Shown: positions 6,997 through 13,363 of the stretch, piece after piece | Layout: every line of letters starts with the position of its first letter | How positions within the stretch are numbered: the stretch's first letter is position 1 | From: UBA1732 sp045114235 | GTDB taxonomy: Bacteria > Verrucomicrobiota > Lentisphaeria > Victivallales > UBA1829 | Length of the DNA: 13,363 nt | NCBI GenBank assembly: GCA_045114235.1 | Contig: JBGUKB010000051.1 | Location: 1 to 13,363, forward strand | Reading direction: 5' to 3' | The notes under the pieces: model-generated | Databases searched by the model: none | What the model was told of the DNA's origin: nothing | What the model saw: the letters and a program-made list of their open reading frames with translations, nothing else | Made by a program: the position numbers and the translations under genes

Positions 6997-7033
6997 GATA
7001 CGGTGTGCGCGAGCATTCGCTACACGCTGTATC
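6997..7033 (-). other. Second hairpin in the convergent intergenic region
   Basis: Bases 6997-7007 pair with 7023-7033 (11 pairs, two of them G-U). An inner stem, GCGA (7009-7012) with TCGC (7017-7020), closes a GCAT tetraloop. It lies 17 bp beyond the GH51 stop and abuts the terminator hairpin. No T-tract follows on either strand, so it may act as an mRNA 3' end or processing structure for the GH43-GH51 transcript. Confidence 0.5.
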
Positions 7034-7049
7034 AGCACGGCTTGCGGTG

Positions 7050-9698
7050 TTACTTGATCGGGAAGCTGAGGACGGTGAGGGAGAACGGCTTGACCCTAAG
7101 CGCGGTGCTGCTGTCGAGCGTGATGTCCTCCGGTTCGGCGGGACGCACGTTGGTCTGATCCGGAGAGCCGGAAAGCACGGTCATCGTGGCGTTCACCTGG
7201 GACGGAACAAGATTGTCGAGCTTCAACGTTGTCTTCATCTCGAACGGGAGCAGGTTCACGATCTTGACCGTGGCGGTGTTCGTCTTGGTGTCGATCACGC
7301 AGGAGGACGCGAAACGCTTCAGCAGGGGGGCGTTTCTATTGTTGTCCGGGAGCGCGCGGCCATCGTTGTTCAGGAGGTTCGCTACTGTGCGCGCGTACTT
7401 GTCGCCGGCGTTGTTGCCGAAGAGCTTCTGGACGTAGTATCCGGTGGTCGGCTTGACCTGCGTGTTGTTGAAGTAGATCATGTCGGGATTCCACTGCGTG
7501 TCGCCCTCCTTCGCGAGGAGCGGCGCGTAGGACGCCATCGCCACCACGTCGCCGTTGCGTTCGAGCGAGATCATGTGGATTGCTTCTGTGAGCGCGGTCT
7601 CGATGGTGCTGGTGCGCGGACCGTTGTGGCTGGCATATTCGCCGAGGTAGACGCGCGTGCCTCCGCGCACGTACGTGTCGTAGAAATGCTGGTTGTTCAG
7701 GAACCAGCCGGGCGACTGGTAGTAATGCTCGTCGACGATCGGGACATTGTGCTTGCGCGCGAGCGCCCAGCCGTCCTCGTAGTCGGAGCCTTCATAGGTG
7801 GGGCCGACTGTGCCGACCACGGTGATCTCGGGGTGTTTGGCTCGGACGGCGTCAAAAATCATGACGAATCGTTCCGCGAAAACTTCGGAGATGAGGTCCT
7901 CGTTGCCGATGCCGATGTATTTCAGGTTGAAGGGTTCGGGGTGGCCGGCTTCCGCGCGGACCTTGCCCCATTTGGAATCGGCGGGACCGTTCGCCCATTC
8001 GATCAGGTCCAGCACCTCCTGAATGTACGCGCCCATCTCGTCCATCGGGATGCCCTGCTGGCCTTTGCCGTCGCGGAAAGAATTCTGGCAGGAGACGCCA
8101 GCGGGGAGGATCGGGAGCGGTTCCGCGCCGATGTCCTCGCAGAACTGGAAATACTCGAAGTAACCGAGTCCGGCGGACTGGTGATAGTCCCAGATGTTGG
8201 ACTGGGGCACGCGCGCCTCGAGCGGGCCGACGGTGCGGTTCCAGCGGTACATGTTGCCGAGGCCGTTGCCGTGCGCCACACAGCCGCCGGGGAAACGGAT
8301 GAAACGCGGTTTAAGATCGGCGAGCGTCTGTGCAAGATCGGCGCGGAGGCCGTTTCTGCGCCCCTTGAATGTTTTTTCGGGGAAGAGCGAGACCATATCG
8401 AGGGCGAGTTTTCCGCCGATCGGTCTCAGCGCCAGCTTGCCGCGGTCCGTGCTTGATTTTGCGGTGAACTTCAGCTCGGTCTTGGTCCACTCTTTTCCCT
8501 TCACTTCGAAGGACTGGACACCGATGATTTCATTGTGCTCGCCAAGCAGACTGACGAACAGTCCGGTTTCGCCGCCGTCCGGGCACTTCGCGAAAATACT
8601 GAGGAGATACGTCTCGCCCTCGCGGAAGACCATGCCGCGGAACCCCTCGTTGACGAGCGCGGCGTTATTGCTTTCGGGGGCGTCCAGCACGAGGTAGTGC
8701 GGATTGTTCGGGTGGATCGGGACTTCGGTCGCGATGGTCGGGTTCAGCTCCTTCGGGACGTTCCAGCCGGTGAGGGCGTTCCATCCGCCGTGGTCGAGGT
8801 CGTTGAACTCGAAATCGCGGTTGCGGACGAGTTCGGCGTACAGTCCGCCGTCGGCGGAGTAGTTGATGTCCTCGAAGAAGATGCCCCAGAGGAGCGGGCT
8901 GATATTCTTGGTGCGCCTCAGGTCGACGGAGATCTCGGCGGTGCGGGAGACGTCCTTGAGACTGTCCGGCAGGTCCGTGATCCGCTCGCGGTTCTGTTCG
9001 CCTTTCCTGTCGGCTTCCGCTTTCGCGGCGAGGATGCCGTCAAGTTCCGCCTTCGAAATAGTCACGATCTTGCCTTTCCATTCGCGGTCGCCGAGCTTGA
9101 CTATCGGGGTGTATTTCAGATGTGCATGGGGAAATTCTACATGGGAAAAATGCTTGAAATCCTGCGTGGAGAGGGCTTCTTCGTGCTGGCGATGATTCGT
9201 TTCATCGAACCACTCGATGTAATACTTCCCCGAATCAAAGTAGATGCACGGCGCGAAGCCGCGCGGCGCTTTTTCCATGGGGTAATAATTCTGCACGTGC
9301 CAGTGGACCAGGTCGGGCGAGGATGTGAGCGCGAACACCGGATCGTCCGGGTTCGGCGTGAAAACGCAGTACCACATGCCGTTTGCCTCGTCGCGGAAGA
9401 GGTTCGGATCGTGCATCTTCTTTTCCGCAAACCAGGACCCGTAGTCGCTGCTCACCCAGCCGTGGTCGATTTCGTGCCATTCCAGTCCGTCGGCTTTCCA
9501 GGCGTAGTACAGGCGGTTGTCGCGTTCGTATGCGAAAAGCTGAATGGGTCTGGGGCTAGGTGGAAGTGGATCATAGTGGCGCGAAACGCTGTGCTGCGAC
9601 GGATCGGCGGGGGCGTTGTCGGCTGCCGCAGCGCCGGAGATTGCGAACGATGCGGAGAGGAAGGCCGCGGCGGCGAGAATGCGATGGAAAAGTTTCAT
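7050..9698 (-). CDS. Secreted GH51 alpha-L-arabinofuranosidase with shortened GH43-like N-terminal domain
   Basis: The 882-residue protein should remove terminal alpha-L-arabinofuranose from arabinan or arabinoxylan outside the cytoplasm. A signal peptide (about 1-26, ending GAAAA/DN) is followed by a beta-propeller-like region (about 50-225). This region aligns by eye with the first part of the neighbouring GH43 protein, including HDP at 96-98 and a closing IVTISKAELDGIL (211-223). The GH51 part starts near 255 with ISVDLRRTKNISPLLWGIFFEDIN. An insert like a carbohydrate-binding beta-sandwich spans about 306-440, then comes the barrel with RFPGG (468-472) and YRWNRTVGP (484-492). The predicted acid/base is Glu600 (YIGIGNE) and the nucleophile Glu687 (VYLGEYAS). 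A C-terminal beta domain follows. The ribosome site is weak (GAAAG). It lies 50 bp after the GH43 gene and is probably co-transcribed. The propeller part lacks the later blades and their acidic residues, so it is probably non-catalytic. Confidence 0.9.
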   Translation of the reverse strand: MKLFHRILAAAAFLSASFAISGAAAADNAPADPSQHSVSRHYDPLPPSPRPIQLFAYERDNRLYYAWKADGLEWHEIDHGWVSSDYGSWFAEKKMHDPNLFRDEANGMWYCVFTPNPDDPVFALTSSPDLVHWHVQNYYPMEKAPRGFAPCIYFDSGKYYIEWFDETNHRQHEEALSTQDFKHFSHVEFPHAHLKYTPIVKLGDREWKGKIVTISKAELDGILAAKAEADRKGEQNRERITDLPDSLKDVSRTAEISVDLRRTKNISPLLWGIFFEDINYSADGGLYAELVRNRDFEFNDLDHGGWNALTGWNVPKELNPTIATEVPIHPNNPHYLVLDAPESNNAALVNEGFRGMVFREGETYLLSIFAKCPDGGETGLFVSLLGEHNEIIGVQSFEVKGKEWTKTELKFTAKSSTDRGKLALRPIGGKLALDMVSLFPEKTFKGRRNGLRADLAQTLADLKPRFIRFPGGCVAHGNGLGNMYRWNRTVGPLEARVPQSNIWDYHQSAGLGYFEYFQFCEDIGAEPLPILPAGVSCQNSFRDGKGQQGIPMDEMGAYIQEVLDLIEWANGPADSKWGKVRAEAGHPEPFNLKYIGIGNEDLISEVFAERFVMIFDAVRAKHPEITVVGTVGPTYEGSDYEDGWALARKHNVPIVDEHYYQSPGWFLNNQHFYDTYVRGGTRVYLGEYASHNGPRTSTIETALTEAIHMISLERNGDVVAMASYAPLLAKEGDTQWNPDMIYFNNTQVKPTTGYYVQKLFGNNAGDKYARTVANLLNNDGRALPDNNRNAPLLKRFASSCVIDTKTNTATVKIVNLLPFEMKTTLKLDNLVPSQVNATMTVLSGSPDQTNVRPAEPEDITLDSSTALRVKPFSLTVLSFPIK

Positions 9699-9748
9699 GG
9701 TCGAGTGTCTTTCGTGTTTTGTTGGTTGCGGAGAAAAATGAACTTATA

Positions 9749-11695
9749 TCAGAGGGTTGGGACGACTTTCCTGATGGAGCCGTCCGGATTGAATTCGAGC
9801 TTGTCGATGCAGACTTCGCGGTGGAATCCCGGTCCATCCATGACCTTGCCGTTTTGCCACGCGAACCTGTGGTACACGATGCGCCATTCGTCGTCCGCGC
9901 CGTGGACCTTCAGGATCTGGTGGTGTCCGGTGCCGAGGATGCCCTTCGACGGGTCCTTTTCGATCACGACGTTGTCGCGCGGGACGGTGAGTTCGCCGAG
10001 CGGGGAATCGGCGGTGGCGTAGCGGACGTGGTAGTTCGGGCTGCCGGTGTCGTCGACGGACCAGCTGAAATAATACTTGCCGTCGCGGTAGATCACGTTC
10101 GTGCCCTCGCGGAAGGTGCGGCCGGGACGGAACACGGTCACGGTGTCGCGCTTCACGCTCAGCATGTCGTCGGCGAGCTCGGCGCCCGCCATGTAGCCGT
10201 TGCCCCAGTAGAGGTAATACTTGCCGCTCACGGGGTCGTGGAAGACGTCCGGGTCGATCTCCTGTCCGCCGCGCACGCCCTCCGGCTTGAAGTCGACGAT
10301 GGGCTTGCCGGTGTCGACGAACGGTCCGAGCGGATCGTCCGCGACCGCGCAGCCGACGCATTTCCTGCCGTCGCCCTTCAGCGCGCCGCAGAAATAGAAG
10401 TAGTATTTATAGCTTCCATCGGGCTGCTTGCGCTCCATAATGCACGGGGCCCAGGCGTTGCCGTCGGACCACTTCACGTCCTCGCCGAGCGTCAGGATGG
10501 TGCGTTCGTAATTCCAGTCCTTCAGGTCGGACGAGGAGAACACCTGGAAATCCTTCCCGCCCCAGCCGGGCACGCCGTCGTGCGTGGGGTAGATGTAGTA
10601 TTTGCCGGTCTTCTCGGAGTAGAGCGTGCCGGGGTCGGCGTAGAACGCCTCGATGATGGGGTTGTTCTGCACGGGGGGATCGAACTTCTCCGGCTTGCCC
10701 CATTTCTTCAGGACGGCGTCGAGCTCGGAGCGCGCGATGGAAACCACGCTGCCGTGGCGCGCGTGGAAATCGACGGAGAAGTCGCCCTGCGTGAACGTCT
10801 TCATGTCCTTCGTTTCGGCGAAATACCAGCGGCCGTTGCGGAAGAGGTCGCCCATGAAGACGTAGGTGTCGGTGTTCACGAGCGGGTACACGCTGGAGCC
10901 TTCGATCGCGAATCCGGGGTCGAGCTTGTAATCCGGCTCCGGCGCTTCCCATTTGCCGGGGAACAGCGTGTCGGAGACGACCTTTTCCTTGCCGCAGTAG
11001 AACATATGGTACTTGCCGTTGAATTTGATGATGTCCGCGTCGAGCACGTGGACGCCGGGGATGCCGAACATGTACATCGGTTCTCCCTCGAGGTCCGTGA
11101 AGTCGTCGTTCGCGTACACGCCGTACATCCGGTTGACGCCGCCCTTGAACATCAGCGCCACGTAGATCAGGTACCGTTTTGCGACCGGGTCGTAGATGGT
11201 CTGCGGCGCCCACACGTGCAGGAGGTCGCCGATGCCGGGCATTTCGGGGAAGCGTTCGGGGAAGTGGATCGCCTTCGCGGACCAGTTGACGAGGTCGTCG
11301 GACTTCATGAGCACGAGGCCGCGATTGGAGTCCCAGCCCTTTGATGAGGTCATGTCCGTGGCGACCATGTAGAACCCGCCGTCCTCGTTGCGCATGATGT
11401 GCGGATCGCGGACGCCGCCGGTGCGCGCGAACGTCTTCGCATCCAGCACGGGCTTGTCGCCGTTGAGCGCGAAGAAATGGCGTCCGTCGTTGCTGACGGC
11501 GAACCGGATCTGCTCCTGGTCCGGGTTGTTCCCGGTGAAGTAGGCGAAGAGATAGCAGGTGCGGTCCTTCGCGGCGGGTACGGGGTAGGGCTTCTCCGCA
11601 GAGGCCGCGAAGGCGATGCCTACGGCACAGAGCGAGGCGAGGGCGAGTTTGCGGAGGGCGGCGGAACGGATTGCGAGGGAGGAACGGATGGACAT
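9749..11695 (-). CDS. Secreted tandem GH43-family glycosidase
   Basis: The 648-residue protein has a signal peptide (about 1-33, cleavage after ASA) and two five-bladed-propeller domains. The second (about 340-648) has a full GH43 triad: base Asp354 (YADPG), modulator Asp481 (EIDPDVF) and acid Glu530 (REGTNVIY), plus His591/592. The first (about 45-330) matches GH43-like arabinosidase domains, with RDPHI (Asp97), WAPQTIYD (162-169), LDADII (Asp219/Asp221) and AIEGSSVY (Glu265). It may therefore hold a second active site. It closes with HGSVVSIARSELDAVL (314-329). Likely substrates are arabinan side chains or arabinoxylan, acting with the GH51 enzyme encoded next; xylosidase or galactosidase activity cannot be excluded. 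The start has AGGAG 7 nt upstream and a promoter at 11775-11803. No transporter or regulator gene is linked. Confidence 0.88.
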   Translation of the reverse strand: MSIRSSLAIRSAALRKLALASLCAVGIAFAASAEKPYPVPAAKDRTCYLFAYFTGNNPDQEQIRFAVSNDGRHFFALNGDKPVLDAKTFARTGGVRDPHIMRNEDGGFYMVATDMTSSKGWDSNRGLVLMKSDDLVNWSAKAIHFPERFPEMPGIGDLLHVWAPQTIYDPVAKRYLIYVALMFKGGVNRMYGVYANDDFTDLEGEPMYMFGIPGVHVLDADIIKFNGKYHMFYCGKEKVVSDTLFPGKWEAPEPDYKLDPGFAIEGSSVYPLVNTDTYVFMGDLFRNGRWYFAETKDMKTFTQGDFSVDFHARHGSVVSIARSELDAVLKKWGKPEKFDPPVQNNPIIEAFYADPGTLYSEKTGKYYIYPTHDGVPGWGGKDFQVFSSSDLKDWNYERTILTLGEDVKWSDGNAWAPCIMERKQPDGSYKYYFYFCGALKGDGRKCVGCAVADDPLGPFVDTGKPIVDFKPEGVRGGQEIDPDVFHDPVSGKYYLYWGNGYMAGAELADDMLSVKRDTVTVFRPGRTFREGTNVIYRDGKYYFSWSVDDTGSPNYHVRYATADSPLGELTVPRDNVVIEKDPSKGILGTGHHQILKVHGADDEWRIVYHRFAWQNGKVMDGPGFHREVCIDKLEFNPDGSIRKVVPTL

Positions 11696-11774
11696 GGGCG
11701 ATCTCCTGAGGGAAAACGAGCCTGTCTGCGGCGCATTTTCCCGTGTTTCGTGGTTGACCGGGCGATTTTTCCAT

Positions 11775-11803
11775 AATATACATTAGCATCGAAAGGAAAT
11801 CAA
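11775..11803 (-). promoter_or_regulatory. Promoter of the GH43-GH51 transcription unit
   Basis: On the minus strand, TTGATT (11803-11798), a 17-nt spacer and TATATT (11780-11775) are seen, with TG directly before the -10. Initiation near 11768 gives a leader of about 70 nt. The palindrome at 11863-11872 lies about 60 bp upstream of the -35, so it could serve an activator or a looping repressor. Confidence 0.62.
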
Positions 11804-11843
11804 GGCGGCGGAACGTGTTTTTATACGGAAATGACGGAGAAAC

Positions 11844-11902
11844 CCGATGCCGCGCGTTATCGGTAACGTTACGGCAAAAAACGCTCCAACCGATGCCGCG
11901 CG
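11844..11902. repeat. 13-bp direct repeat in the divergent intergenic region
   Basis: CCGATGCCGCGCG occurs at 11844-11856 and again at 11890-11902, a spacing of 46 bp. The flanks are also alike: both copies are preceded by AAC or AACC and followed by TT or GTT. The copies flank the palindrome at 11863-11872. The arrangement looks like a regulator-binding region. The 347-bp gap (11696-12042) holds these elements and two promoters but no gene that I can support. Confidence 0.5.
11863..11872. promoter_or_regulatory. LacI-family-like operator palindrome
   Basis: GTAACGTTAC is a perfect 10-bp palindrome with the central CG typical of LacI/GalR operators, which often control sugar-use genes. It sits between the GH43 promoter and the promoter of the acidic exported protein. 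No LacI-type regulator is encoded in the window, so the assignment rests on the motif alone. Confidence 0.4.
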
Positions 11903-11971
11903 GTTGCCACATGGTCGGAAAAGTGATGCAATTAGAATACAACCTTTTGTAAGTTTTTTTTTCGCAACGAC

Positions 11972-11998
11972 TTGACAAGATGTTTGTGCTGGTATATT
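11972..11998 (+). promoter_or_regulatory. Promoter of the acidic exported protein gene
   Basis: A perfect TTGACA (11972-11977) is followed by TATATT (11993-11998) with an extended TGG before it. The spacer is only 15 bp; the alternative TATTGT (11995-12000) would give 17. A short inverted repeat (TACAA, 11938-11942; TTGTA, 11947-11951) lies just upstream. The leader would be about 38 nt. Confidence 0.6.
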
Positions 11999-12042
11999 GT
12001 AAACTGGGAAAGATGCAAAAAAAACACCATGAAGGAATTTAA

Positions 12043-13363
12043 ATGAAACATAAAACTGCCTGGATCATTGCCCTGATCGCGATGCCGCTTCTCGCGGTGG
12101 CGAGCGTCCTGCACGCGCAGACGAATGACAGGGAACAAGAGGCGTTATTGTGGGCCAGCTTCCTAAACGATCTGCAAAGCCGGATCGACGCTGCGGAATT
12201 CGACTTGCTGTTCACCATCACGGACACCGACGGCAAGCCGCTGGACGGCGTCGAAGTGGAAATAAGCTGGTCGCGTCCGATCCCCGGATTGATCCTGAGC
12301 GGCAGGGGGGAAACAAAAACCGAGGAAAAGACAGTTGATTCCCAGTTCCGTATTCAGGAAAAAGGCTGGACGGGGCTCGAACTCAGGTTCAAAAAGAGCG
12401 GTTATTATTTCGAAACCCGCCGTTATACGATCAACTTCATGCCGGATTTCCTGCCGAACAACCCGGACGAGCTCGGCCTGGACGGTATATCGGAAAACGT
12501 GCTGCGCGAGAACATCCAGATCAAAATGTACAAGGGCGTCCCCGCCGCCGACCTGACCTGGACCAGCGGATACCTGATCTACGATTTCGAAAAAGCGACA
12601 AAGACGGTCTGCGATCTTTCCGCGTTCGACAAAAAGCCGGAACAACCGGAAAAGAGGACTGTTTCGGAGAAAGACGAGGAGGACGAGGAAGAATATGATG
12701 AAGAAGACGAAGAGGAATATGTGGAGGAAATCAGGATCGGAATGAAGAAGGTCGACCTGAAGACGAAGCCGGAACTGACCAGATATATCGAACTGGATTT
12801 CAGGCGGGACGACAAGGGCGAAGTCCTGTTCGACGGGACGCTGGGGGACACCCCGTGCCCCTCATCGTTCATCATCCGTCTCCACTCCGACGATCCCGAC
12901 GACGGTTTTATCATCGTGGACGAATTGGGCCCGGGGTTCGTCAGGCGGGATGAATACGACAAGCGCTGTCCGACCGCCCCGGAAACCGGCTACAAAAAAG
13001 AACTCGTGTTCGACTTCGGGAAAAAAAGCGCCAATGGGAAATACACGTATAATGATATTTACACGTTCGCTTTCGTGAAATGCGGACCGCACTACGGAAA
13101 AGTCTTTATCGATCCCGTTTATGTCGACATCGGAAGGAACCGGCCGCTCCGTCTGTTCCACAGGAAAATCGAGTTGACGATCAACCGCGTCGAAGGCGAC
13201 AGGAACGTTTCGGGCGGCAGTTTCTATGTCGAGCGCGAACTGCCGGTGATAAAAAGGATCGTCCCGGATAAGACCGAAGCAAAGAACGAAGCCAAAGACG
13301 TTCCCGAGGACAAGGCGGAAACGGTGAAAGAACAAATCCTGCTGATTCATGATGCACTTGAGC
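12043..13363 (+). CDS. Exported protein of unknown function with acidic repeat (C-terminus cut by window edge)
   Basis: The frame is open from this ATG to the window end (440 codons, no stop). The start has AAGGA 6 nt upstream and a promoter at 11972-11998. A signal peptide is clear: MKHKTAWIIALIAMPLLAVA, ending near VLHA/QT (about residue 26), with no lipobox Cys. Residues 51-110 (FTITDTDGKPLDGVEVEISW through GLELRFKKSGYYFE) resemble a carboxypeptidase-regulatory-like or Ig-like beta domain. Residues 209-229 are almost all Asp/Glu/Tyr. The segment 344-364 (YTFAFVKCGPHYGKVFIDPVY) looks like another beta module. The last visible part (about 407-428) is rich in Lys, Glu and Ala. Arg is often AGG, unlike the etf operon. 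I do not recognise the family; an envelope or extracellular structural role is a guess. Confidence 0.8.
   Translation, partial: MKHKTAWIIALIAMPLLAVASVLHAQTNDREQEALLWASFLNDLQSRIDAAEFDLLFTITDTDGKPLDGVEVEISWSRPIPGLILSGRGETKTEEKTVDSQFRIQEKGWTGLELRFKKSGYYFETRRYTINFMPDFLPNNPDELGLDGISENVLRENIQIKMYKGVPAADLTWTSGYLIYDFEKATKTVCDLSAFDKKPEQPEKRTVSEKDEEDEEEYDEEDEEEYVEEIRIGMKKVDLKTKPELTRYIELDFRRDDKGEVLFDGTLGDTPCPSSFIIRLHSDDPDDGFIIVDELGPGFVRRDEYDKRCPTAPETGYKKELVFDFGKKSANGKYTYNDIYTFAFVKCGPHYGKVFIDPVYVDIGRNRPLRLFHRKIELTINRVEGDRNVSGGSFYVERELPVIKRIVPDKTEAKNEAKDVPEDKAETVKEQILLIHDALE
12673..12720 (+). repeat. Tandem acidic octad repeat inside the exported protein
   Basis: The eight-residue unit DEEDEEEY occurs twice without a gap (residues 211-218 and 219-226). 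At the DNA level the two 24-bp units differ at five positions, all synonymous third bases. This means either an old duplication kept by selection on the protein, or independent build-up of an acidic tract. Confidence 0.85.

Noticed and set aside
7005..8456. Plus-strand open frame opposite the GH51 gene, with similar frames at 8535-10022 and 9560-11344
   Set aside because: All are compositional shadows (Val, Arg, Asp, Glu, Ala rich) of the GH51 and GH43 genes. None has a ribosome site or recognisable domain.
12029..12046. Five-codon ORF (MKEFK) overlapping the start of the exported protein gene
   Set aside because: Its ATG has no properly spaced ribosome site, and such a short overlap is expected by chance. 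Its GAAGGAA is better explained as the ribosome site of the gene itself.
12163..13350. Minus-strand open frames opposite the acidic exported protein
   Set aside because: The plus frame is open for 1321 bases from a good ribosome site and signal peptide. The minus frames are broken into several pieces, and one translates the acidic tract into a Ser/Tyr run.

Overview
The window is GC-rich bacterial DNA with strong codon bias. It holds nine protein-coding genes, two of them cut by the window edges, and no RNA genes, insertion sequences, CRISPR arrays or prophage. The gene set is a NifU-like Fe-S scaffold of the anaerobe type, an EtfAB/acyl-CoA dehydrogenase operon, secreted GH51 and GH43 arabinan-type hydrolases, and an ArnT-like envelope glycosyltransferase. 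This suits an anaerobic, polysaccharide-using, Gram-negative-type bacterium. A Lentisphaerae/Kiritimatiellae or other Verrucomicrobia-related gut or sediment lineage is my best guess, by inference only; there is no marker gene to prove it.

Layout. (1) Positions 1-427: the start of a minus-strand NifU-like gene and a divergent promoter region with a good sigma70-type promoter on each strand. (2) 428-2239 (+): a polytopic PMT/ArnT-family glycosyltransferase. (3) 2304-6996 (+): a probable single operon, etfB-etfA-acyl-CoA dehydrogenase-rpoZ-purE. It has a promoter overlapping a perfect inverted repeat at its head and a clear intrinsic terminator at its end. The first three genes form an electron-transfer/acyl-CoA oxidation unit; the last two encode the RNA polymerase omega subunit and a class I PurE. 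(4) 7050-11695 (-): a two-gene transcription unit. A secreted tandem GH43 protein comes first, followed 50 bp later by a secreted GH51 enzyme that carries a shortened GH43-like N-terminal domain. Together they probably release arabinose from arabinan or arabinoxylan. (5) 11696-12042: a 347-bp intergenic region with divergent promoters, a 13-bp direct repeat and a LacI-type palindrome. (6) 12043 to the edge (+): a secreted protein of unknown function with a highly acidic internal tandem repeat.

All five promoters I can see share the same -10 hexamer, TATATT. The points most worth a second look are the paired GH43-derived modules, the candidate operators, the omega/PurE genes attached to a catabolic operon, and the unknown acidic exported protein. 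I did not find a clear, wholly new biological system here.
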